Below, in pieces: positions 5,238 to 10,326 of a stretch of DNA of 10,326 nucleotides. Origin of the DNA: Deltaproteobacteria bacterium (GTDB lineage Bacteria > Desulfobacterota > Desulfobulbia > Desulfobulbales > BM004). A program made the position numbers and the translations under genes. The notes under the pieces are model-generated. The model made no database searches, was not told the DNA's origin, and was given only the letters and a program-made list of their open reading frames with translations. The stretch spans positions 1,705,749 to 1,716,074 of the forward strand of contig CP070776.1 in the NCBI GenBank assembly GCA_020346205.1, given 5' to 3'. Each line of letters begins with the position of its first letter. Positions within the stretch are counted from its first letter, which is position 1.

Positions 5238-6975
5238 CACGGGCCCTCCGCCTCAAATTAATTTTAATTGGCAGGATCACGGTAAAGGTAGTGCCAACCC
5301 CAACACTACTCCGTACGGAAATATGTCCGTCAAGCTTTTTAATAATGCCATAGGTTATAAACAGTCCAAGGCCGGTACCTTTCTTTTCGCCGCTGTCCTT
5401 TGTGGTAAAAAACGGCTCAAATATGTGGCTAATAATTTCCTGTGGTATTCCCTTGCCATTGTCAGTTATATCAACCTGTATAGAGGTCTGATCGCGTAAT
5501 TTTGTCGATATGGTAACCGCCCCATCTTTATCAATTGCATCAATTGCATTGTTAATCAGGTTGAGAAAGATCTGCTGGAGCTGGCCCCGGTCACTTTCAA
5601 TGACAGGTAATGATTCCATAAGGTTAAGTTCAATATGAATACCTCGATAAAGTGCTTCCTGGTCAAGGAAACTTAGTACTTCCCGCATAAGGATATTGAT
5701 GTTGATGGATTCAAGCGTTACATCCATACGTCTGGCAAAACCCAAAAGCCGGTGGGTAATGACCTTGCAGCGCTTGACCGCTTCAGATGAGCCATGAATC
5801 TCAGTGGCGATCTTTGCTTTGTATGTAAAATCTTCAGAAAGCTCTAGCAGGTCCTTAATCAAGCCTGTTTTCTCACTGATAATTGCCAGGGGGTTATTTA
5901 TTTCATGGGCTACACCCGCTGCAAGGCGCCCGATTGAGGCAAGTTTGCTCGTATGTTCCACTTCGGCCAACATTGACTCCCGCTTTTCATCTGCCTCACG
6001 TATACGGCTTACAAACAGGTTGGTGATTCGAAAAATGACAAGCAATGCCACCAAGGTGCTGATCAATACAATAAAAAACAACCGGGCCTTAAAGAAAGAC
6101 CAGTCTTTTCCGTAAAGGTATCCATGCTTCATAAGAACAAGCGCCCAGGGAGTCCCTTCAACATAGGAAACAGCTTTCAAAACAACATAGTCCCAGACCC
6201 CTCTTTCTTCGGAAATGGTTATGCCGATGCGGTTGTGCGGCAGATCAAACGGGTAGGGACTTAAGGGGGGACCAAAATTCAGGGAGGTAGACTGTAGCAG
6301 AGGTTCACCTTTGCGGGAAACAAGAAAAATGTCAGACAATGCGCCGGTGCCTGATTTGTCAATATATTTATCAAGAGTCGTAACATCAATACTGGTCCTG
6401 AAGACCCAGTTATGTCCTGTGCTAGTGGTAAATCCACTAACCGAAATGCAAAAATGCGGCACACTTCTGGAACCTTTTTCAACCTTGCCAATAAATACTT
6501 TACTTGCAGTGACAGCCTTAAAACAGTCCTGATCACTGTAATCCTCTCCTAAAAGGTCATAGGGCCCTGCATATGCCCTTTGGATGCCCTTATGATCAAT
6601 TATGCCCAAGTCCACTACTCCTGGGTAGTTAGACTTAAGGCGGTGGTATAGTTGCTTAAGGTTGTCCTTATCAATAAGCTCCTCAAACGTTTGCCCTTCA
6701 ACAGCAAAAACCATGGTCGCCTTGAGCTCTGACAAAAAAGCTTCAACGGTCCTTGTGGCACTTTCAGCATTCCAACGTAGGTTTGTAAGCATCTGGGAAC
6801 GGTATTCGAAATAGCTCAACATTGTGGTCAATATGAGAGGGATCAAAAAAGTTCCCGTCATTATCAAAAACAGTGTCCGGCGAAATTTCCTGTAACGTTC
6901 GGGGGACGTCATCGTCTTATGGTATTCATCAACATCGATGAAAATCCTTTTTATCCAGCCCGGTTCTTTTTTCAT
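5209..6975 (-). CDS. Membrane sensor histidine kinase with periplasmic dCache domain
   Basis: A 588-residue kinase. A cytoplasmic N-terminal stretch precedes TM1 (about 34-56). An extracytoplasmic region of about 240 residues (57-295) has double-Cache character, with the strand/turn VDLGIIDHKGIQRAYAGP at 121-138 in the membrane-distal module. TM2 spans about 298-318. A short linker leads to HisKA with the H-box LAAGVAHEINNPLAII (His357). The ATPase domain is complete: N-box LNLINNAIDAI (471-481), DNGKG (505-509), FEPFFTTK (519-526) and GTGLGLFITYG (533-543). It should autophosphorylate on sensing a small ligand outside the cell, probably an organic acid or similar, though the ligand is not readable. 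The start ATG overlaps the NifX-like stop (ATGA), and the 3' end overlaps the receiver gene by 29 bp, so the three products are coupled. GGGAA lies 7 nt before the ATG. Confidence 0.94.
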   Translation of the reverse strand: MKKEPGWIKRIFIDVDEYHKTMTSPERYRKFRRTLFLIMTGTFLIPLILTTMLSYFEYRSQMLTNLRWNAESATRTVEAFLSELKATMVFAVEGQTFEELIDKDNLKQLYHRLKSNYPGVVDLGIIDHKGIQRAYAGPYDLLGEDYSDQDCFKAVTASKVFIGKVEKGSRSVPHFCISVSGFTTSTGHNWVFRTSIDVTTLDKYIDKSGTGALSDIFLVSRKGEPLLQSTSLNFGPPLSPYPFDLPHNRIGITISEERGVWDYVVLKAVSYVEGTPWALVLMKHGYLYGKDWSFFKARLFFIVLISTLVALLVIFRITNLFVSRIREADEKRESMLAEVEHTSKLASIGRLAAGVAHEINNPLAIISEKTGLIKDLLELSEDFTYKAKIATEIHGSSEAVKRCKVITHRLLGFARRMDVTLESININILMREVLSFLDQEALYRGIHIELNLMESLPVIESDRGQLQQIFLNLINNAIDAIDKDGAVTISTKLRDQTSIQVDITDNGKGIPQEIISHIFEPFFTTKDSGEKKGTGLGLFITYGIIKKLDGHISVRSSVGVGTTFTVILPIKINLRRRARDVESETLGS

Positions 6976-7325
6976 GGCTGTTCCCCGCTTATGCTTGCAC
7001 CCGGAAGAATTGCACCCGATTTAAGATTATTTTTTATGGCAAAATTTAAAGCCTCTTCATACGGGCCTATGACCCTGTCAACAACCTTTATCTTCTTCCA
7101 CTTGAGATATTGGTAATGGGTGTCCTCAATGCCGCCACAGATGACCAGTGTAATGTTTTCTTTTATGGCAAGACTGCAGATGTCTTCCCCGGATGTGCCG
7201 GTGAGTAATATAATTCTGGGCTCACCGCTAACCTTATCTCCGTCCCTCTCGGTAATTAGGATTTCAGATGTCTGGTCAAACCGGGGTGCTACTTCGTTTT
7301 TTTGTATTGTAATCAGTACCTTCAT
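6972..7325 (-). CDS. NifX/NifB-family (dinitrogenase FeMo-cofactor type) small protein
   Basis: A 117-residue single-domain protein of the Nitro_FeMo-Co fold. Family features are the N-terminal strand MKVLITIQKNEVAPRFDQTSEILI, matching the K-hydrophobic strand and 'P-x-F' turn of the family, then a central helix, LVICGGIEDTHYQYLKWKKI (60-79) and VVDRVIGPYEEAL (81-93). Relatives bind iron-sulfur or molybdenum cofactors in nitrogenase assembly, but many anaerobes encode stand-alone members of unknown role. No other nif genes appear here, so a nitrogenase role is unsupported. Its ATGA overlap with the sensor kinase suggests a cytoplasmic partner or metal/redox-sensing accessory of that kinase. 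It starts 63 bp after the sigma-54 activator gene, with a weak AGG close to the ATG. There is no Cys in the usual ligand positions; the two Cys are at about 50 and 63. Confidence 0.82.
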   Translation of the reverse strand: MKVLITIQKNEVAPRFDQTSEILITERDGDKVSGEPRIILLTGTSGEDICSLAIKENITLVICGGIEDTHYQYLKWKKIKVVDRVIGPYEEALNFAIKNNLKSGAILPGASISGEQP

Positions 7326-7364
7326 CTACCTGCACTCATCTATCGGTCTAAATCGATCAGGTTT

Positions 7365-7381
7365 ATCAATTTCGAATTGAT
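7365..7381. repeat. Perfect AT-rich inverted repeat (7-bp arms, 3-nt loop)
   Basis: ATCAATT, TCG, AATTGAT lies in the 63-bp gap between the sigma-54 activator stop and the NifX-like start. No T-tract follows on the coding strand, so it is not a clear terminator. It may be a small operator or mRNA processing hairpin between the two genes. Confidence 0.35.
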
Positions 7382-7388
7382 CAAAAAA

Positions 7389-8831
7389 TTATTCAAGGCC
7401 ATGCTGCTTTATTTTTCTCCATAACTTGCTGCGGGACCAACCTAGCAGCTCAGATGCCCTGCTCCGGTTACCGCCTGTTTTTGTCAAGGCCTTCAGTATC
7501 ATATCCTTTTCAACCTCGCCCCAGCCGCCGGCAACAGGCAAAGAGTAAGAAGCCTCCTTTGCAGAATTATCCAGTACTGCTTCCCTGATTTCCTGGCTTG
7601 GAGCAACAGGGCGGGAGAGTGATGGCGGTGGCATCTGTGGCGTGCTCAACATGGACTTCGGCAAGTGCTCAGGCCGAATGGTTTCAGCCGGGCAAACATT
7701 AACTGCATACTCAACGATATTTCTTAGTTCACGGATATTTCCAGGAAAGCTGTAGTTTGATAAAATATTGAGACACGCTTTGCTGAATCCTTTTGTCTTT
7801 TTGTTCAGACTTGCCCTAAACTCATTGAAGAAATGATCGAGCAACAGGCGAAAATCATTTTCCCGTTCTCTTAATGGAGGCAGATGCAGACGCAGAACAT
7901 TAAGCCGGTAAAAAAGATCTTCCCGGAATTTTCCTGCTGTTACGAGTTCACCTAAATCCCTATGGGTAGCAGCTATTATCCGTACATCAACTGAGACTTT
8001 TTTTGACCCGCCAACAGGAAAGAACTCTTTATCATCAAGAACCGTGAGAATTTTTACCTGCAGCGGCAATGACAGGTCGCCGATTTCGGTAAGAAACAGC
8101 GTCCCACCATGTGCTAAACGAAACATGCCGGGTTTGTCTTTATCGGCCCCGGTAAAAGCGCCGCGCACATGCCCAAAAAGTTCAGACTCAAGGAGCGACT
8201 CAGGCAGCGCACCGCAATTGACCTTAATGAAAGGATACCTCGACCTGTTGGATGCTTTATGGATAGCCTCGGCAACAAGGTCCTTGCCTGTGCCGGTTTC
8301 GCCGGTAATCAAGACAGAGGCATCTGTTCTTGCTGCTATGGGCAGGAGCTCAAAGATTTCCAGCATTTTTTGGCTCTGCCCAATAATCTCACCTTTTCCG
8401 GAAAAACCGTGAATTTTTTCATCAAGGTCTTTGAGGAGGGAAATATCCTCAAGGATTATCATGGCACCTGCCGTTTTTCCTGATGAGAGATTTAAAGGAG
8501 ATATGGTAAAGCGGATGGGAATTTTTTTGCGGCTCTGATTGATGATGTCCCCTTCAAGGGTCATTGTCTTTTCTGACTCGAGAACCTTGCCAACAGGATC
8601 ACCTTTGCTGAGCAGGTTACTACGAATTACATTTTCACCGTAAACACCAACAACCTCTTCACGGTTGTAACCTGTTAAAGCCTCCAGAAAACGGTTAACA
8701 CCAATCACCCGTCTTGCAGAGTCCACAAAAAGCATCCCCAGCGTCATGGAATCGATAAGGCTGATCAAGTCCAACTGGTTCAACAGTGAATTATTATTTT
8801 GGGCCTTTGCTTTTGTTTTTTTCTTAGCCAT
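7389..8831 (-). CDS. PAS-domain sigma-54-dependent transcriptional activator (enhancer-binding protein)
   Basis: A 480-residue activator: a basic N-terminus, one PAS domain (about 20-135), the AAA+ sigma-54 interaction domain (about 148-378) and a C-terminal Fis-type HTH (about 439-480). AAA+ motifs are Walker A GETGTGKD (177-184), the sigma-54-contacting GAFTGA loop (224-229), Walker B region GGTLFLTEIGDL (242-253), sensor I IIAATHRDL and arginine finger FREDLFYRL (302-310). The Walker B Asp of the usual LFLDEIG is Thr248 here. The PAS resembles the anaerobe subgroup with a Cys pair after the 'RSN' motif, but those Cys are absent. There is no receiver domain, so activation is by PAS ligand or protein contact. 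I chose ATG 8831 because a longer frame back to TTG 8885 has no ribosome site; even the chosen start has only weak GTGAGA. It is the probable activator of the sigma-54 promoter at 3875-3889, and the only DNA-binding protein encoded here. Confidence 0.92.
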   Translation of the reverse strand: MAKKKTKAKAQNNNSLLNQLDLISLIDSMTLGMLFVDSARRVIGVNRFLEALTGYNREEVVGVYGENVIRSNLLSKGDPVGKVLESEKTMTLEGDIINQSRKKIPIRFTISPLNLSSGKTAGAMIILEDISLLKDLDEKIHGFSGKGEIIGQSQKMLEIFELLPIAARTDASVLITGETGTGKDLVAEAIHKASNRSRYPFIKVNCGALPESLLESELFGHVRGAFTGADKDKPGMFRLAHGGTLFLTEIGDLSLPLQVKILTVLDDKEFFPVGGSKKVSVDVRIIAATHRDLGELVTAGKFREDLFYRLNVLRLHLPPLRERENDFRLLLDHFFNEFRASLNKKTKGFSKACLNILSNYSFPGNIRELRNIVEYAVNVCPAETIRPEHLPKSMLSTPQMPPPSLSRPVAPSQEIREAVLDNSAKEASYSLPVAGGWGEVEKDMILKALTKTGGNRSRASELLGWSRSKLWRKIKQHGLE

Positions 8832-8959
8832 AGCTTTACATCTCACGACATAACTGCCGGCATAAAACACTTTGCAACAAGACAAGAGGCAATATGGGTA
8901 AGTTATATGCTGACACTACTGCGCCCTTCTGACACAAAACAAAACAAAATAACCAGAGA

Positions 8960-8980
8960 AAGGCTCATTGGCACAGCCTT
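8960..8980 (-). terminator. Weak hairpin with delayed T-rich tail, possible terminator or attenuator
   Basis: On the minus strand a perfect 6-bp stem (AAGGCT/AGCCTT) with a 9-nt loop is followed, after about 9 nt, by TTATTTTGTTTTGTTTTG. The stem is short and the T-run is displaced and interrupted, so an intrinsic terminator is only possible. It would either end transcripts from the lipoprotein gene or sit in the activator leader. Confidence 0.25.
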
Positions 8981-9050
8981 AAGCTGTATTAATGGCTTAC
9001 CCCGTCTCGGTATTTTTACCTAACAGGGTATCATTTTGTTTTAATATTTG

Positions 9051-9065
9051 CCAGTTTTATATGAC
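9051..9065. repeat. 15-bp direct repeat, copy 1
   Basis: CCAGTTTTATATGAC, identical to the copy at 9163-9177 and 112 bp from it. Both copies are preceded by TATTT or TATTTG. Both lie in the non-coding region upstream of the sigma-54 activator, which makes a repeated protein-binding site possible. Confidence 0.6.
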
Positions 9066-9162
9066 AAAAATAAGGTTAAGGGTGGGTACTGATTTGGCAT
9101 GTGAAAGGATGTTACAGGTTGTCGATACTTATAGAGCCGGGGCTGTCATTCCCTTAGTATTT

Positions 9163-9177
9163 CCAGTTTTATATGAC
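9163..9177. repeat. 15-bp direct repeat, copy 2
   Basis: CCAGTTTTATATGAC, an exact match to 9051-9065. The similarity extends slightly to the left (TATTT) with a one-base indel, and stops sharply on the right. The pair could be a tandem operator for the activator gene or the scar of a short duplication. Confidence 0.6.
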
Positions 9178-9273
9178 CTTTTCCCGGAAAGCCTGACTCA
9201 GCACTTCTCAAGCTTATCTGCCCTGATTTTTCTCCAGAGCTTCCTGAAAGGCTGCTGTGATCAGATCTTTTGA

Positions 9274-9290
9274 GGGCATCGACGATGCCC
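9274..9290 (-). repeat. GC-rich stem-loop just after the lipoprotein stop
   Basis: A perfect 7-bp stem (GGGCATC/GATGCCC) with a 3-nt loop lies 11 nt past the TGA at 9301. The following coding-strand sequence is TCAAAAG, so there is no T-tract. It may stabilise the 3' end of the mRNA or act in factor-assisted termination rather than as a simple intrinsic terminator. Confidence 0.4.
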
Positions 9291-9300
9291 CGTAGCGTCG

Positions 9301-9636
9301 TCATGTAATTCCAAATTGTTTAATCTCTCTTGCGCCAGGGTCTATATCAAGGTCATCAATCTGGACTGTTGGGCTACCAATGTGTCTATACGTAACAGCA
9401 CCTTCCTTGGTTTTTACAACTACATGCTCAAGGTTTATTTTCAGGCCCAATTCACTTGCCACATCTTCTACCAATTCAATAGTAGGCTGAGTTGCAGAAC
9501 ATTTTTCCAGGGAAACGACTTTAACTTTCATAGCGCCCTCGCCTTTATTCTGAGAAATATCAGATGGGTTGCAGCCAAAATGCAGCGCTGCAATAATAAA
9601 AATAAACAATAACAGTACGTTAGTCTTTATCTTCAA
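9301..9636 (-). CDS. Small exported thioredoxin-fold protein, probable lipoprotein, CxxT active site
   Basis: From TTG 9636 the product is 111 residues. It starts with a positively charged, strongly hydrophobic signal (KIKTN, then LLLFIFIIAALHFGC) ending at Cys22, which is probably lipidated although the lipobox is imperfect (His at -3). The mature part has a thioredoxin-like layout: strand VKVVSLEKCSATQPTIELV (Cys46), a helix, and the cis-Pro strand IGSPTVQIDDLDIDPGA (86-102). Relatives usually carry CxxC at the first motif; here it is C-S-A-T, so one catalytic Cys is missing. That favours a monothiol, binding or metallochaperone-like role over disulfide exchange. TTG is chosen because it gives a clean signal peptide, with GGAAG 9 nt upstream, and overlaps the MORN gene by 17 bp. 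An ATG at 9531 would give a 76-residue soluble form. The pairing with a MORN protein suggests an envelope function. Confidence 0.7.
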   Translation of the reverse strand: MKIKTNVLLLFIFIIAALHFGCNPSDISQNKGEGAMKVKVVSLEKCSATQPTIELVEDVASELGLKINLEHVVVKTKEGAVTYRHIGSPTVQIDDLDIDPGAREIKQFGIT

Positions 9637-10326
9637 TGAATGTGTCTTCCAACCATTGCCCTTCAATTTTTTCGCCGGCAGAGGTGGTCAGTTTGCCAAA
9701 TCCATGTTTTTTATCATCCTTCCAACTGCCCTCGTATACCTCTCCATCAGCAAAGGTGATTGTGCCGGCACCATCCCTTTTGCCGTTTTTAAATTCTCCT
9801 ACATACTTTCCATCAGAAAACACAATGGTTCCTTTTCCGTGGTATTTAAAATCTTTCCACTCCCCCTCATATACTGTGCCATCAGGGAAAAAGTACTTGC
9901 CTTTGCCGTTTGCCAAGCCCTCAGCAAAATTTCCTACATATTTTTCACCATTGGCAAGGGTCAGTGTGCCTTTACCCCTGGCCTTGCCCCGGCGGAATTC
10001 TCCTACATACTTTCTGCCGTCAGGTAAGGACTGGGTTCCTTTCCCATCATAGAGGCTGTCCTTAAACTCTCCTTCGTATTTTTCACCGGTGGGATATGTA
10101 TGGACACCCCAGCCATTGGGTTCGCCCTTGTCAAAAGCGCCGGTATAAACTTCACCGTTGGGAAATGTATAAACCCCTTGTCCCTGTTGTATCCCGTTTT
10201 TAAAATCACCTATATATTTTTCTCCATTAGGCATAATCAGTGTTCCCTGGCCGTTTTGCAAATCGTTGAGCCATTTACCTTCATACCGTCTACCGTTTTC
10301 AGATATTAAGACTCCATGCCCTGAGC
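9620..10326 (-). CDS. MORN-repeat protein, N-terminus outside the window
   Basis: An open frame of 234 codons enters from the right edge and stops at TAA 9620; no start is visible. It consists almost wholly of about ten MORN repeats with a 23-residue period of the form Y-x-G-x-[FW]-x-x-G-x-x-x-G-x-G-x-x-x-x-x-x-G, for example EKYIGDFKNGIQQGQGVYTF and EVYEGSWKDDKKHGFGKLTT. One repeat (beginning KYVGEFKNGKRDGAG) is a residue short, and the last is cut to EKIEGQW before an acidic tail. MORN arrays form elongated beta-hairpin rods; in bacteria they occur in envelope-linked or scaffold proteins of mostly unknown role, and some bind lipid or protein. Whether this one is exported depends on the unseen N-terminus. 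The thioredoxin-like gene begins inside its 3' end, so the two are expressed together. No catalytic domain is visible. Confidence 0.9.
   Translation of the reverse strand, partial: SGHGVLISENGRRYEGKWLNDLQNGQGTLIMPNGEKYIGDFKNGIQQGQGVYTFPNGEVYTGAFDKGEPNGWGVHTYPTGEKYEGEFKDSLYDGKGTQSLPDGRKYVGEFRRGKARGKGTLTLANGEKYVGNFAEGLANGKGKYFFPDGTVYEGEWKDFKYHGKGTIVFSDGKYVGEFKNGKRDGAGTITFADGEVYEGSWKDDKKHGFGKLTTSAGEKIEGQWLEDTFIEDKD

Larger units (their letters stand above)
8832..9300. other. 469-bp non-coding region upstream of the sigma-54 activator
   Basis: I see no convincing gene here on either strand. It contains a hairpin beside the lipoprotein stop (9274-9290), two copies of a 15-bp direct repeat (9051-9065, 9163-9177), and a 6-bp inverted repeat, AAGGCT/AGCCTT (8960-8980, 9-nt loop), followed on the minus strand by a T-rich run. 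There is also a possible -10 element, TATAAC (8902-8907, minus), without a good -35. It probably holds the promoter of the activator gene, but I cannot place it firmly. Confidence 0.5.

Noticed and set aside
6972..7325. Assignment of the NifX-like gene to nitrogenase maturation
   Set aside because: No other nif gene or nitrogenase component is present; the family is widespread with non-nitrogenase members.
8832..8885. N-terminal extension of the sigma-54 activator from TTG 8885
   Set aside because: The extra 18 residues are Cys/Tyr-rich and unlike the domain, with no ribosome site; ATG 8831 begins a typical basic leader.
8969..8984. Plus-strand sigma-54-like sequence TGGCACAGCCTTAAGC
   Set aside because: The GG-to-GC spacing is 11 rather than 10, TTGC is absent, and no plus-strand gene follows.
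8992..9273. 93-codon plus-strand ORF in the gap upstream of the activator
   Set aside because: No ribosome site, no recognisable domain, opposite strand to every gene here, and it contains both copies of the direct repeat; it looks like a chance frame.
9637..9666. Longer start (TTG 9666) for the thioredoxin-like protein
   Set aside because: It would put ten extra residues before the signal peptide; TTG 9636 has a better-placed GGAAG and a normal n-region.

Overview
The window is a compact, entirely minus-strand signalling and transport cluster, so transcription runs from high to low coordinates. It most resembles an anaerobic deltaproteobacterium (Desulfobacterota), probably a sulfate reducer or a relative. 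This is inferred from gene types, not from a marker gene: a PAS/sigma-54 activator, a NifX/NifB-type small protein, many stand-alone receiver proteins and an SLC13/DASS anion transporter.

Region 1 (10326-9301) holds the 3' part of a MORN-repeat protein, whose start lies outside the window, and an overlapping small exported thioredoxin-fold protein. Region 2 (9300-8832) is non-coding, with a hairpin just past the lipoprotein stop and a 15-bp direct repeat. Region 3 (8831-4169) reads as one transcription unit: PAS-sigma54 activator, NifX-like protein, dCache sensor histidine kinase, single-domain receiver, and a kinase-like protein with an intact phosphoacceptor helix but no recognisable ATP-binding motifs. 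The last four genes overlap by 4, 29 and 14 bp. Region 4 (4168-3812) is a 357-bp regulatory gap with a consensus sigma-54 -24/-12 promoter, a consensus IHF-type site and upstream palindromes. Region 5 (3811-1) is a second unit: a small TPR-like protein, three receiver proteins (one degenerate), a possible 29-residue peptide, a tandem-CBS protein and a truncated SLC13/DASS transporter.

A coherent model, which is inference, runs as follows. The dCache kinase senses an extracellular ligand and phosphorylates the receivers. The catalytically degenerate kinase acts as a phosphotransfer or phosphatase hub. The PAS-sigma54 activator turns on the second unit through the promoter near 3875-3889. The CBS protein and one or more receivers then tune transporter activity. 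No receiver carries a DNA-binding domain, so their output is probably by protein contact. The small protein and two of the receivers share a nearly identical TPR-like helical module. That shared tag is the most distinctive and least described feature here.
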